A stretch of DNA of 64,000 bases from Amoebidium appalachense (GCA_963693365.1 CAVNZM010000008.1:4898001-4962000); one strand, 5' to 3'. Counted from the first letter of the stretch, positions 1-19,121 are shown. Numbers and translations are program-made. Notes: generated from the sequence alone by a model not told the origin.

Positions 1-526
1 AACCCCCTCTCAGCCCTCCTTCCTCCCCAACCTTCTCCTGCCTCTCACTCTAAACCAAAAACAGAGCTCCGAGAAAAAATTAAAGGCAGCAAGAAAAGGC
101 GGAAAACAGGCAGGGGAAAAACTGGAAAAGACAGGGAAAAGGAGGAAAATGCAGAGTACAAGCAGGAAACGGCGGAGGGAAAGCAGGGAGGGAAAAAAAA
201 AAAAAAAAAAAAAGAGAAGAAGAATAAGAAGTCAACAGGATCAAGCAATAGTTGTTTCGACTTTTCAATGCCCATGAAACGGAAGAGTGTGTCAGGATTA
301 TGGTGGTGGTGGATTTTTGTACTTTATTTTTAATACTATTTTTATTTTCATTTCATTTCATTTTTTTTTTTTTTTTGGGGGGGGGGGGGGGAGGGTTGTT
401 ACATACCAGAAACCCAAAGCCATAAGAAGGGAGAAGAGAATCTCATTTGAGGGTTGGAAGAGGAGAAGGAGGGCAAACATCGCAAGGGTGGTGGCCAGTA
501 TCACCCACTGTACGTGTGTGTGTAAG

Positions 527-691
<165 letters not shown>

Positions 692-789
692 ATGTCCGTG
701 TGTGTCCATGTCCGTGTGTGTTTGTGTGCATGTGTGCGCCGAAGGGGTTGGGGGTGAAAACGGGGGTACACAGGTGTGTGTGTGTGTAT

Positions 790-820
<31 letters not shown>

Positions 821-1477
821 GGGAGAAGGGGGGGACAGGGAGGGGGGGGGGGGGGGGATAGGAAAGTGTTAGCAATATGTCTAGTTCCCCTCCTAAAGAA
901 AATCTTTACGACCCGAAGAAACGATATGAGGACGGGTAACAAGTTGATGAGATGGGCTTAAGTGCCAAAACGAGAGGAAAAAACCAGCACTGATGGAGAA
1001 ACCAGGAACAAGATGTGGGGTGTGTGGGTGTGCGCGCGCCGCTCGTACGTATTTGTGCATGTGCGATTGTGTGTTTGTGTGTGTGCCTGCCTGCATGTGT
1101 CTGTCCGTGAGCGTGTGCACGCATGTGAACGTGTGTTCTCGCGCGCGCGCGTGTGTGCGTGTGTGTGTGCACCCTTGCGAGTGGGTGCATGTGTGTGCGT
1201 GTGTGTGGGTGGGTGTGAGCGCACGCCTGTTTGCATGCATGCATGCATCCCGCGTGTACAATCAGTACAGTACACACTCGTGACGGACAACATACTGCCC
1301 AACCAAAAGAGTACGCATGATAAGAAGAGCCCAACCTCAGGGGAGGAGGAGGCACACCCCCCGGGGGGGGGGGGGGAGGGGGGGGGGTCGACTCACCTGG
1401 TAGCTTGCACATAGCGATGCATTTGGACAACTCGACAGCTCAAAACTCTTTACAAAACCATAGGACCGTGATTCTGT

Positions 1478-1508
<31 letters not shown>

Positions 1509-2034
1509 GGGGGGGGGGGAGGGGGGGGGGGGGGGGGGGGAGTAATTTCAATAAGCCGGGAAGAAGCCCAAGTTTTATTAGTTTGTTTTTTGACTTTCTG
1601 AAGTGTTAGTATCTTTTATTCATTTTCATCAGGACTGGAGAGTCATAATGTGGTTACATGCCCCCCCCCCCCCTTTTTTTTTCCTTTTTCATTATCATTA
1701 AAAAAAAAATAAAAAAAAAAGCGGGTGGCATGCAGTCGCACGACATCCTCTATAGTAGAAAAATTAAGAGAAAGGGAGCTCAAGTCAGTCGTCATCAAAG
1801 TTGTACGCACCCGTATGGGGGGGGGGGGGGGGAGGGGGGGGGGGGGGGGGGGGAAGGGTGGAGGTTGTTGGAAGAAGAGGAAAGTGAAAGTAAAGTAATA
1901 ACAACAATATCAAAAACCTATAGTGATATAGTGATAGAGTACCACAACAAAATGTAGTGAAGTGGAAGTCTTAAACCTAAATCTGGAAGCAAGACAGGAG
2001 TGGCGCGTTCGTGAAATAACAAAAAAAAAGCGGG

Positions 2035-2071
<37 letters not shown>

Positions 2072-2126
2072 AGGGTAGGCGGGGAGGAGGAGGAGAGGGA
2101 CAGGGGGTATCCGAGGGGGAGGGGGC

Positions 2127-2158
<32 letters not shown>

Positions 2159-2415
2159 GAGGGGGGCTCAATAGAGAACTTACGCGATGTTATGCCGTTA
2201 CTTGTAGACCCATTAAAATGTTTTTGGTTGCCTGTAAATCTAACCATTACACAGCCCCCCCTCACACTACCAATCAGATTAGAGTGGATGGCGGCCTGGC
2301 ATATCTTGCTGTCTGCCCGGTACTGTGTGTGTGTGGGGAGGGGGGGGGAGGGGGGAAGGTGGGGGGGGGGGGGGGGGGGGGGAGGGTCGTGTGTGTGTGT
2401 GTGTGCGTGCGTACG

Positions 2416-2463
<48 letters not shown>

Positions 2464-2828
2464 TGTGTGCGCGTGCGCGCGCGTGTGTGTGTGTGTGTGT
2501 GTTTGTGTGTGTGTGTGCACTGGAGTTTGGGGGGAGGGGGGGGGTGGGGGATGGGGGGGGGGGTAACAAGTGAGTAAACGCTGTACGTGTGTGCATGCGC
2601 TTGTGTGTACAAATGTGTGTATGTGGAAATGCGCGCATGCCCATGCATGCATGCATGACTGGAAATGGGTGGTGTAAGGCGTAAGTTTGTGGGTGTGCCT
2701 GTGTGTGTGTATGTGTTTTCTTGAAAAGAGGGAGGGGAAGAGAGGGGTGAAATTGGGATAAGGACAGGATGGAAGTGGGTGGGGTGGGGGTGGAGTGGGG
2801 TTGGGGGGGGGGGGGGGGAGGGGGGGGG

Positions 2829-2859
<31 letters not shown>

Positions 2860-2914
2860 ATTTTACCACTTCAGTGCCAATGACGTGATTGCTTTTCCAG
2901 CCACAGCCACCGGG

Positions 2915-3025
2915 ACATCTGATTGGCTCCTGTGAATTTATATTGCATCTGATTGGTCAGTAGTGGGCAAAAGTGTCATGTGATTAGTGAGTCATCGACG
3001 TGTCTTTTCATTGGTCAACCAGTGA
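2915..3025. repeat. Cluster of GATTGG (inverted CCAAT) motifs
   Basis: GATTGGCTCC at 2921, GATTGGTCAG at 2951 and ATTGGTCAAC near 3009 recur about every 30-58 bases in otherwise unrelated sequence, with weaker GATTAG copies between. Similar clusters occur near 30690-30755 and 33485-33595. They may be CCAAT-type promoter elements or a decayed short repeat. Confidence 0.5.
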
Positions 3026-3164
3026 GACATCATCTGAGGGCTGGTGATCACAAAAAAAAGAAAGAAAGAGAGAAGAAGAGAGTGAAAAAGAGACAATGAG
3101 AGGTACCCATACACATTGTTGGGAGGGGGAGGGGGGGGGGGGGGAGGGGGGGAGGGTGATGTTT

Positions 3165-3302
3165 GCGTTAGAAGGTTGGAAATATGGAGGAGGCAACAAC
3201 GAGCATCAACAAAACGTCACAAAATGGGAAATCCAAAATCAAACAATTTAAGCGTGCAGGCAGAATACACTTGAACAGAGTCCATCATCAGGGGGTTCCT
3301 AT
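3165..3302. repeat. Dispersed repeat copy A (partner at 51155-51245)
   Basis: About 85 bases from 3168 match the reverse complement of 51155-51245 at roughly 80 percent by eye, including the shared stretches GGTTGGAAATATGGAG and AAACGTCACAAAA. In both copies one frame reads VGNME followed later by GKSKIKQFK. The downstream end (3276-3300) also resembles the GAGCCCA...CTCAGGGGG family seen at 1319, 15225, 15391 and 54400. Confidence 0.6.
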
Positions 3303-3504
3303 GCCTCCACAAAAGCATCGGTTTTGACTCTTGAACCTCTCGCGCGTGGGTCCCAACCCATACTTTGTTTCAACAGCAATAGACGAGTCCACCCGTCTTG
3401 GCCAAAGACGAGCAGGGTTGTTCAAGGAGCAGCAATCTAAGAAAACAGAGTCTACAAAAACTGCAAGCAGACAAAAACAAAGAAAACAAGCAGAGAAGTA
3501 GAGC

Positions 3505-3715
3505 ATAAGCCCGGGGGGGGGGGGGGGGGGGACAAGGAGAGAAAAATAACAAGAAATCGATTAGAATAAGTGCCCACCCATCAAGTACATAGTAGTGCAC
3601 ATACATTTCAGAAGAAAGGGGGGGGGGGGGGGGGGGGGAAGGAGATATTGAGAAAAAAATAACGAGAAAACTACGGAGTATAAGTTACCCACCCATTCAT
3701 TCGTAGTGAACGGCC
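3505..3715. repeat. Two-copy tandem duplication, about 115 bp unit
   Basis: Unit 1 (about 3530-3605) and unit 2 (about 3640-3715) both run from a G-tract through GAGAAAAAATAACRAGAAA, then an AATAAGTxxCCCACCCATyMA motif, ending near TAGTAGTG/CGTAGTG. The copies differ by substitutions and small indels, so the duplication is old. Confidence 0.65.
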
Positions 3716-3730
3716 TGCAGTTTGCGCCGT

Positions 3731-3864
3731 TTATACCGCACTCCGACCCCCAGTATGTGGTATCACAACCCAACACGGTGGGGGTCCCCATACTTGTGCT
3801 GCCACCATACCCCACATAGCCATTAAGATAGTAGAGGGACCCGAGCGTGCCTGTGTGTAAAGGG

Positions 3865-3899
<35 letters not shown>

Positions 3900-4054
3900 T
3901 CGGCGTTCGCCCGTATTCTTTTTAAGTCTTTTCTGAATCTCCCGTGTTTCCTTTTTCCGTAGATTGCTTTTTCCGTTTCGTTTCTATTATTTCTTTCTTG
4001 CTTGCTTTCTTTTTTCTTTCCATTCCTTGATTCTTGGTCTTTTTTTTTTTTTTT

Positions 4055-4098
<44 letters not shown>

Positions 4099-4344
4099 CG
4101 CAAATAATGTGAAAGCTACACACAAAGAAAAAGGAAAATAATAAATGACGACTACACTGATAAGTGGTGAATGTAGAGAGAAGTACAAAATAACTTTTTA
4201 TAAACAAAAAATATCTAGCCGACACGGTAACACAAATTGGCATACACAGCACACACACAGCATGCAGCATAAGCATCACAAGGTGTTTACCTACCAGATT
4301 ACCCCGAGGAGGGGGGGCAGGGTGTGTGTAGGGGGGGGGTTTAT

Positions 4345-4411
<67 letters not shown>

Positions 4412-4412
4412 T

Positions 4413-4443
<31 letters not shown>

Positions 4444-5061
4444 GGGGGGTATGCATTGAGGGTTTCTAGTGAGAGATTCCCTAACAGAGGCTAAGACATC
4501 AAAGGCAACACACAAAAGCGTCAAAAAAATTACAAAAGCAGAATTGATGGTGGTGCTGGTGGTGGTGGTGGTGGTGTGTGCTGTGTGTTGTGTGTTGGGG
4601 GGCGGGGCGGGGGAAGGGGGCGGGGGAGGGGGGAGAAGGGGAGGGGAGTGTTACCAGCACACAGAACCAGGTACACACACATCAACACCCTTCTGTATTG
4701 TTCAGGCACAACCCCACAGAGCCATCTCGCCGCCCTCCCGAACATGGGTCTTCCCCATTCCCTTTTCACATTATTCTCATCCACCCCACTCAGTTTCTCC
4801 CACAGCTTCTTTGGCGACCACCTCCCAGCTTGGGAAAGAGGTTCGGTCCATCTTTCCGGTTCGGGTCGGGCCGCGGACTCGATCGTTAGGTTCGGTACTG
4901 ATCTTTGCGGGCCGAGGGACGGGCTGCCAATGTCGATCAGGTCGTCATCGCTGTCTTCACTGTTTTCACTCTGAAGCCGCTGCCATACGGGGCCACCAGT
5001 GACACCTGGTGGGTATTGGGCGTGGGTGGTTTGAGCTGGTTGTCGTTTTTTTTTTTTTTTT

Positions 5062-5092
<31 letters not shown>

Positions 5093-5186
5093 GGGAGGGG
5101 GGGGGAAGGAGGGGGAGGGGGGGGGGGGGGGGGGGGGAGGGATGTGTGCGGGGCCGTGCGAGCTATCTCCACACATAGTGTATGTT

Positions 5187-5226
<40 letters not shown>

Positions 5227-5846
5227 CACGTATGTGTGTAGGTGTGTGCGCCGGCTATCCGTCATCCATGACTTGTTGAAAGAACCTGTGCTATTGTGAT
5301 ATTTGCGTCTGCAGTACACGAGCAATGGTGGAGATGATTTCGGGTGCTTAGTGGCAAAGGTGTGTACGTTTCGAGTGTTAGCCTCCAACTTTTTTCCTTG
5401 TTGGTGAATCAGCCAAGGATCGTCTTCCATGAAACTCCAATTTCCTCCTGTTTTTCGTTGACAGACACCTTTATCACTTGCATGCACATGTGCTATGCCG
5501 ACACCCGCATGCGTGTGCACGCACACGCACACACACACACACGTACATACCCAAATACACACGCACGTGAACACACACACACACACACACACACACCCAA
5601 AACATTCACCATGGCACATTCAATCGAGAGCCAAAACTATGTGAGCAGCACAAAATCCTAAAAACAAAAGACACGTTCACCAGCTGACAACTGGGAGGGG
5701 GGGGGGGGAGGGGGGGGAGGAAGGGGGGGAGGGGGGAGGAGGGGGGGGGGGGGGGGGGGGAGAGGGGGGTAAATAATCGTACCTTGGGGCAGGATGTTAG
5801 CACGGTCACGGCCCCATCGGTGGCCGGTCTGCTCGTTGGCCACCAT
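3731..5846 (-). CDS. Tentative protein-coding gene, product not recognised
   Basis: Proposed exons on the minus strand are 5846-5783, 5005-4655 and, less surely, 3798-3731. The first starts at ATG 5846 (MVANEQTGHRWG...) and ends at a CAAG|GTACGA donor in phase 1. The second begins after CCACCAG, stays open for 117 codons, and contains an acidic SENSEDSDDDLIDIG stretch and a hydrophobic YRRVLMCVYLVLCAG end before a G|GTAACA donor. The third, if real, keeps phase and stops at 3731. Codon choice in the first two exons is GC-rich at third positions, like the recognised genes. The ATG could instead be internal, because a possible acceptor (CTTAG) lies 21 bases upstream in frame. I recognise no family. 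Confidence 0.4.
4340..4411. repeat. (ATT)n microsatellite
   Basis: About 20 ATT units followed by (GT)n and a G-tract. It lies downstream of the main exon of the tentative gene, in its presumed intron. Confidence 0.9.
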
Positions 5847-5849
5847 AGT

Positions 5850-8080
5850 GCAACCAGTAGTAAGGGGCTAAGCCAGGGTTGTATGAGGCCAGGCGCGGTG
5901 TAAATGATGGGACACTATACTAAGGCACTATGCTCTGAGAGCGTTACGAATTTTTTTTTAAAAAAAAGCACACAAGCTGTCAAAAGCTGTTGTTTTAGGA
6001 TTACTAAAAGCCCCCGGGCGGAAGAAAGGAAAAAAACCGACAATTTAAAGACCGAAAAAAATCGGACATGCTTTTGTTGGATGCTCAGCCAAGACCTCAC
6101 TCGCTGCTTCTCTGTGAGACCAAAATAAATCGGGGGAAAAGGCTTCAAAGGCTAATGAATAAAAATTTGACAGATATATTCAGGCCTTGTACACGTCGTG
6201 TGCTGTCCACCGTGGCAAATATACTCGAACTGTAAGCTGTACCCAATGTACTTGCAACCCAACGTTTTGGGGTTGCAGTGAAAAAGCCCAAAATGGGCCC
6301 TTGGCAAAACGTGCAGTTGCTGTACACTCTGGAGCTAAATTTAGGTATAAAAATGTTGTTGTTCACGATTTCGAGCTTCGAAAATGCAGGTGTAAAGCAC
6401 AAATCGTGTTGCTCAAGTTGCAAACTTGGGATTAAATGAACACGTTATTGTGATTGAACATGTGCTCGTTACAGGACTCGTAGCTGAAGGAAGGTCCACG
6501 GAACCGAAAAACGACAACTAGTATAGTGGCGCCAAAAACACACTAAAGGAGTAGGCTGTGTGCTTCAACACACAGTCGCCATAAAGCCACACACACGTAT
6601 AATAAAAAACACTGCCATAAAACTGCCACACGGGCTTTCGCGAATGCCTGTGGTTTTTCGGAAGGGAATCGGTCACGTTACGGAACGAAAACGATGGGAA
6701 AGCAGAACTGGATTTACCCCCCTCAGCGAATGAATGCAAAGTTGATAGGAAGAATCCAATCAGATGACTTTGAGGCACCAGTAAACAACGGGGTGCGAAA
6801 TAGTCAGCAGCAGGAGAAATCGAGAGTTATTAGGACAGGTATTAAAGGCTATACAGGATTCATGCAAAAACTGATAATCTATTGAATTGTGGTACGTTTT
6901 ACTGAAATGTGAAATAAAACATCAAACATCGAACTTAATGGAAAAATGCTGCTCTGTAAACATAAGTTTCGTACCCTGTTGATCTTATTGTAGGCAGCCA
7001 TGAGCCAATGACATAACCGTGCACAAGATACGAGCCACCTACGTACAGGGTACTACAGGCGGCGACTGGCAATCGCCAGCTAAACAATGGTGATGTTTCC
7101 GAGGTCAAGATGCCAGCCAGCTCAAGTGCTTTTTACCCCCCTCTCACAGCTAACCACTGGAATGCAGGCTCAGATATGATAAACAAACGAGGCCGATGAC
7201 GTCACCCGGCCTGGTGGCAGGAAAATTTATAACGGAGTTTTTTTTTTTTTTTTGACATGTGCGGTGGAGATAGGAAACAGAGGGCCGGCAGCACAGAGAC
7301 TAGAGGCAAGGCACTGAAACATACGTACATACAAAGCCCTACCGGAAGTGAGCAAGCCAGTGTGTCCGCGTGTGCGTGTGGAACACGAATATGGCGTTTT
7401 GCGTGCGTGTGTGTGCGCATGCGTGTGTCTGCCTGCGAACTTCACTTGATTTGAGTTTTTGTTGGACTTTTGGGGCTCATCCTGATGTCAACACACTCAA
7501 GCGGTGATGCGCGATGGGGCTGCTGCAGAATTGTGCTGAGTGAGTACACGGTGGTTTGTATGAGTTGTCTGCCTTATTTATTCAACGGCAAGCATCTTAC
7601 CAATGCAGGGCCTGTTAACCCTGAGCATATCAGCATGTCAATTTACAAGCGTACACGACAATAAAGTTTCTGTACAGTCTGTACATTCTGAGTACCAAGT
7701 ATGGTTGAAACACAACCGTGCACCCGATGAGATCGCTAATCTAAGAGAATCGCCAGCCTCTTTTTTCCAACATGTTTCAAATTGGTACCGTTGCCACTAC
7801 ATAAATCATGCTCCCGCCGGCATCAAGTCACAAACACACAAGTCCTACACCGAACAAGGATTCCGCGGCCGTTTCTGCTGTACATACACGCTGATGCCAA
7901 TCTACTCTTCCAGCCAACAATGATACACTGATATCCTGATCAAGGCAGCCAAGCGCTTCTTTGAAACACCAGCCTTTGGCAAGTAAAACATAACATGCCA
8001 ATTTCTAAAGCAATGATCTAAAATCGCGCTAAGATTTCCTCCTCTCCTCCAACCATCTCTCCACTTAGCTCACTGAAAGG
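5850..8080. other. Spacer 3' of the SGNH hydrolase gene
   Basis: This stretch is fairly low in simple repeats, AT-richer than the exons, and shows no convincing splice-bounded exon. Open frames of 62-106 codons occur (for example 7603-7923 plus and 6145-6423 minus), but they lack codon bias and recognisable motifs. I see nothing else that I can support. Confidence 0.6.
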
Positions 8081-8087
8081 GTTCATC

Positions 8088-8223
8088 CTACTGCATGCCG
8101 TCGAGAAGGGCTTTGACAGCTGGGAAGATAATCTCCCCCATACGGTCATAACCTGAATAGGCAAACGGGAGTAAGGGTATACGTTAGCATGTGTGTGGTT
8201 ACTCAAATATGTACAGTGTGCGC

Positions 8224-8260
<37 letters not shown>

Positions 8261-9627
8261 GGGGGGGGGGAGTGAGTGAGTGAGTGAGGAAGTGTGTGTG
8301 AGTGCATGTGTGTGTGCGCCCTCAAGAGTGTACTTGTATGTTGTGTTGTCGGGCATGCTCCGAATGTGTACACTTGGCAGTCGGTAAATGCACTTTGTCT
8401 CTCTCCCCCCCCCCCCCCTCCCCCCCCCTTCCCCCCCCCCCCTCTCCCCGGGGGGCGCTCCTGCAAGAAACATCATCATGAAGTTCGACCTCCCCCCCTC
8501 CCCCAACCCCCACCACCACACACACACACACCTCCCTGCTCTTTTGGGCGGAGCATCTTATGGTCTTAGTGCTGCCGGTCACTGGGTGCCACAGTGAACT
8601 TCAAGTCATGATTCGTCTGAGAATGCACACAAACGCACCTGTGCATGATGCCATTTTCGTTGGTTGATGTAGGGAGGGAGAAAGGGGGGGGAGGGGAGGG
8701 GGGGGGAGATGGGAGGGGAGGAGGGGGGAGGGGGGGGGATGGGGAGGGGAGGGGCTCTCACCAGCCGGGCTGAGGTGTGTACGGTCGAGATCCCAGAGCC
8801 TCTCCTTCTCATCCTCAGATAGACTCAACTGCGGTAGCTCCTTCTTCACATCCGCAACTGCTACCTGCAGATATACGTGAGATATATTGGCTTGGTATGA
8901 CTTAAAAATGTGGTGGTGGTGAGAAAAAACATAAAAATGTGATAGTGGTTGGATATGGCAAGAAAATGCGTTAGTGGTTGGATTTACAAATGCAATAGTG
9001 GTTGGCTACATGAAACGTAAAACCGGTGAGATACGACGTATGAAAATGTGATAGTTGTTAGATACGGTATAAAAACCAGACAATGGTTGGATATGACAAG
9101 AGAATATATCTCAGCTGTGTTGGCTTCTTCTTCACGTCACCAAGTGCTACCTGAGATATACATGAAATAGCAATTCAATAGGACATAGTATTTATTCAGA
9201 ATACAATATATCAACTGCACTACATACCCCGTTCTTTCCTTCACCGGCCACTGCAACCAAGAGACACACGAGAGATCATCGTATGATATGACACTAGAAG
9301 ACTACAAATGTTGGTAAATATATATATAAACCTAGGGTGCTGAAAATCCGCAATATATAGTACATAATTTATCTTTTTTGAACGAGCAGCCTGAGGGTAG
9401 GAAGTCACAGCCAACAGTAGGTTTATTACACGGGAGAAATCTTGCAACATATCTACCCATATGCATATATGGAAATGGCAAGCTGGCGGTGACAAATCTT
9501 TTAACAGTGGGGTATCCGAAAGAGCCACATCGAAAACAAACACACACACCTTCTAAAGCTTTCTGTGTTTTCTGCCCATGTACGGTGATGGTAATGAAGG
9601 TGGTGCTGGTGTGTGTGTGTGTGTGTG

Positions 9628-9667
<40 letters not shown>

Positions 9668-10031
9668 GGGGGGGGGGGGGGGGGAACCTTGTCCGTGTGT
9701 TCGGCAGCCCACTCCAAAAGAGGTTCATTGATTTCTGCAATGAACTTCTCAACCCTGGCATCGTCGGGCTGTATGTGTGTGTAGGGGGTATTAGTCTGTG
9801 TGTGTCTGTGCCAGTCTCTCTCTCTCAGGCTCTCTCCCCAACCCTCTCTCTCTGTGTGTGTACGTGTGTGTGTTTTGTGTCCGTGCTCATGCTCGTGCAT
9901 GATTGTTCTCGCGCGCGCGTGTGTGTATGTGTGCATGCGCGTGTGTTGACTTTGTTGTCTTGCCGTCTATTTATGTACATGGGGCGGAGGAGTTGAAAGA
10001 TAACAGGCTTGCGGATGACCAAATTTAGATC

Positions 10032-10066
<35 letters not shown>

Positions 10067-11102
10067 GGAAGTGGATATTTTAAAATGAAAAACCCCCGGG
10101 GGAGCTCTCACAATGCTGAAGTCACCAGCCATAGCTACTCTGACTAAGTGCCACGCATGCCAAACCCAAAATCCATAAAACACAGCATCGACATAAAATC
10201 AAAGGGATATGGAAGCCCAGATGAAGAGGGGGGAGGGGAAGAGGGGGGAGGGGGGGAGAGGCGGGGGGGATTTTCAGCGGAGAAAGGATGGGAGTGGGGG
10301 CGGGGGGGGGGGGGGGGAGGGGGGGGGGGGAAAGGGGGGGGTTTATACATACCGTGTCTCCAAATTCGGGGATGGTGACAAGCACCGTCCTTGCCCCGTG
10401 GCTGTGGGCAAGTACGTGCAGGTCCCTCACTGCGCCAAATATGGCAAGCGCACTTGGACCCCCCCAAGGGTTGATGTCGTTGGTACCCCCCAAAATCACG
10501 ACAACATCGTACTTTTCCTGAAGCCGGAGGGTTGCAAACTTGAGGATGAGTAATGTTTATTCGTTCATAGTGATTGAAAAGGCCCATTGCAGTTCACAGA
10601 AATCGGACACACGCCATGCCCCTCTGTGTGTGCGACACACACAAACACCAGATACTAAGGCACACACGCACACACACACACACACACACACCTGGGCGCA
10701 GAGGCGTGGAGGTCGGGGAGAGTAGGAGGAAAGGAGCGATGGACGGAGGGAAGAGGGAGAAGGGGGGAGGAGGGGAGGGGGGGGGACAGAGAATTGGTAA
10801 AGTATGCTGCAGAAGGAAGAGAAGTGGGGTGGGGAAAGGGGATGGGGTGGGGGTGGCCCGGGGGCGGGGGAAGAGGGCTTGACAACCTCTGCAACCTCAA
10901 GCAGCCCCCTCAGTCTCTCCGCCAAGTCCCCAGGCACTGCGCTCTGTTCCTCCTTCCCTGCCGTCACCACGCACGCACCATCACCCAAAAGTCTCACAAG
11001 AGTGAGGGAGTAAGGATGTTCCTCGTATTTCTTGGTTTCTGGGTGGTGGTATAGTCCCTTGGTGAGACTGTCACCAAAACATAGCACGCGATTTTGCGCC
11101 AT
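8088..11102 (-). CDS. SGNH/GDSL-type esterase or lipase, five exons
   Basis: Exons are 11102-10887, 10538-10353, 9768-9688, 8864-8762 and 8152-8088, giving 216 residues. The SGNH blocks are all present: FGDSLTKG near the N-terminus (nucleophile Ser12), GGTND (Gly90, Asn92) and D-R-T-H-L (Asp188, His191) followed by SPAGYDRMG. Block II glycine is probably in VVTAGKEEQ. There is no signal peptide, so a cytosolic hydrolase is expected; the substrate cannot be read from sequence. The start is ATG 11102 (MAQNRVLCFGDS), which places block I at the N-terminus as usual; an upstream in-frame extension exists but adds only basic residues. The exon 1 donor could be at 10886 or 10883, both phase 0. Introns carry C-tracts just after the donors. 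The gene is divergent from the ERI1-like gene. Confidence 0.9.
8840..9168. repeat. Minisatellite plus duplicated splice-acceptor fragment in SGNH intron 3
   Basis: About six degenerate units of roughly 40 bases, built on AAAATGTGATAGTGGTTGG, run from 8905 to 9105. They are bracketed by two copies of one sequence: 8840-8880, which is the exon 4 acceptor region, and 9127-9165, where CTTCTTCAC..., GCTACCTG and AGATATAC recur. Confidence 0.7.
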
Positions 11103-11535
11103 TCTTATAAACGGTATATATACTCCGTAAAACTCACCAGGTAAAACTTTCTTCTTCCCAAACTTTTTTGTTTTCGATTCAGTGAGTTTGCTGTGTTTCC
11201 TCGTTAGTTGTCGGTAAACGTGATACAAAGAAGTACGATAGAAACGAGCTCTCTAGCTAATATGGGCTCAAATGTGAGGTTTGCGCTCCTCGAACATATG
11301 CTACCTTGATAATGTAGTTTTAGACATCTACGCGGATGTTTGCGACATCAGTCGCGTAATTAGCGCACTCCGAAGCACACATGACTCACCAGATCTAGAG
11401 AGGACTCAAGAGCATCACGTTCATAGCTAGAGTGTGGTCTGGTGGTTTTCCATGTTTTTGTCAATGATTTCTCTCAGGTGGTGTACACACAGAAACGCTC
11501 AACGGGGCTTTCTCTCTTTTGTCCAGTGGCGAAAG
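11103..11535. promoter_or_regulatory. Shared intergenic region of divergent SGNH and ERI1-like genes
   Basis: About 430 bases separate the two start codons, with little simple repeat compared with the rest of the window. A likely splice acceptor (TTTTGTCCAG, ending 11526) sits ten bases before the ERI1-like ATG, so a 5'UTR intron is possible. No clear TATA box was seen. A bidirectional promoter is inferred from spacing only. Confidence 0.5.
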
Positions 11536-17405
<5,870 letters not shown>

Positions 17406-17594
17406 GGGGGGTTTGATTTTTGCAAGTTTTATTATCTGTTGTGTGTATCAGTGTGTTTTTTTTTTTGTAATTCCATTTTTGTGTGTTTATTTTTATTTGT
17501 TTTTGTTTTTATTTCTATTTTTTACTATTTTTGGGGGGGAGGGGGAGAAGTGTGTTTGTGTGTATGTGTGTGTGTGTGTGTGTGTGTGTTGCGG

Positions 17595-17631
<37 letters not shown>

Positions 17632-17888
17632 TGGGGACAGGGGTTGTTGAATAGGAGTATTTGGTTGTTGAGAACTTCGGTCGGTAACTTAGGTGCCATT
17701 GGGGTATGCCCTTCTTTGGAGAGATGGTTATGTTTAAATCAATAATTGAATGAATGGGACGGAGGAATGAATGGAACCTTGGAAGGTGTCGTGGTGCATG
17801 AATGGATATGGTTCAATCGGATCATAAAGAAAGCACAGGCAGGCACCGTGATGCATGCCACACGCACACACACGAACAGACGCACAGG

Positions 17889-17930
<42 letters not shown>

Positions 17931-19021
17931 AAAGGACACGCGAGCCCGTTCTTAGAGTGATAGATGAACACGAGTTGGAATTACGTCAAATCTATGTTGT
18001 TCCAAATCTATGTTGTTCTCCTGTTATTGAGCGAATGTAAATTCTCAAATGTATAACACGTCCACTGTGGACACTTCTGCTGGTTACAAAGAAACAACTA
18101 AATTCGTTGGTGTATGCAGTTATATGGTGGCTTGCTGTGGCAAAACACTTAATAAACCGATAACTGGCCCTTGATTGGTGCCTGAGAATTAAATTACCGC
18201 TACCTATATTTGCATGTGCTGGCGCCACCCGTCCACAAATGGCGGTGTCACAGTGTGTGTTGGGCGGTTGGGGATCCGGAAGGGGGGGAGCTCGGGGTGG
18301 GGGGGGGGGGTCTTTCTTGCGGATGTGTGTGCCACGGTTTGTGTGTGCGCGCTGGCATGTGTGTGTGTGCAGTGTGTGTGTGTGTACATGTGCATGTGTG
18401 TGCGTGTACGTGTTTGTGTTTGCACGGTGTGTGTGTTTTTATGTCCGTGCGTGCGTGCGTGTGTGCGTGCGTGTGTGTGCATGTACGTGTGTTTGTGTTT
18501 GTGCGTGTATGTGTATGTGTTTGTGCGTGTGTGTGTGTTTGTGCGTGTGTGTGTTTGTGCGTGTGTGTGTGTGGGTGTTGGTGTGTGTGTTGAAGATGAG
18601 CTAGCTCTTGTAGCGTGACAATGCCGTGTCACTGACATGATATACATGAGGACAACATCATTTGGTACACTTTCCCGGCCCCGGTGGCACAAAAGTGCGT
18701 TTTTATCGAATCAAAGATGTGTATACCTATGCTAATATTAGTCCGCAGTGCTTGCACGCGCATAAAACCTACACTGATACGGATCGGATTGCCCATATAA
18801 GGAAATTCAAAAAAATCGTTTTTACGATAGGGAGCCCCTACGTGTTTAAGGCCGGAAAAAACAGGTCCTTTATTAATCAGTGAATTATTGTTGGGTGCTT
18901 GGCCAATAGCATGCATAGCTAAAAGTACATGTTTATATCCAGTATTATTGCATATATCCATCCTAAATGAAAATCCAGGCCCGGCCTAATATATATCAGT
19001 GTAATTTAGTTGATTGGAGCA
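17406..19021. other. Convergent 3' spacer between ERI1-like and mosaic-protein genes
   Basis: The stretch holds a (GT)n and G-tract block (17560-17630), a (CA)n run (17890-17927) and a GT-rich block (18340-18590). A minus-strand AATAAA lies near 18870, about 150 bases past the mosaic-protein stop, and is a candidate poly(A) signal. No coding exon was seen. Confidence 0.6.
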
Positions 19022-19088
19022 TCAATAATGCGAGTAGTCGCCAAAATCATCAAAGGTGTCCTCGTGGGCTACAGGGTCCTCGGCAGCT

Positions 19089-19121
<33 letters not shown>

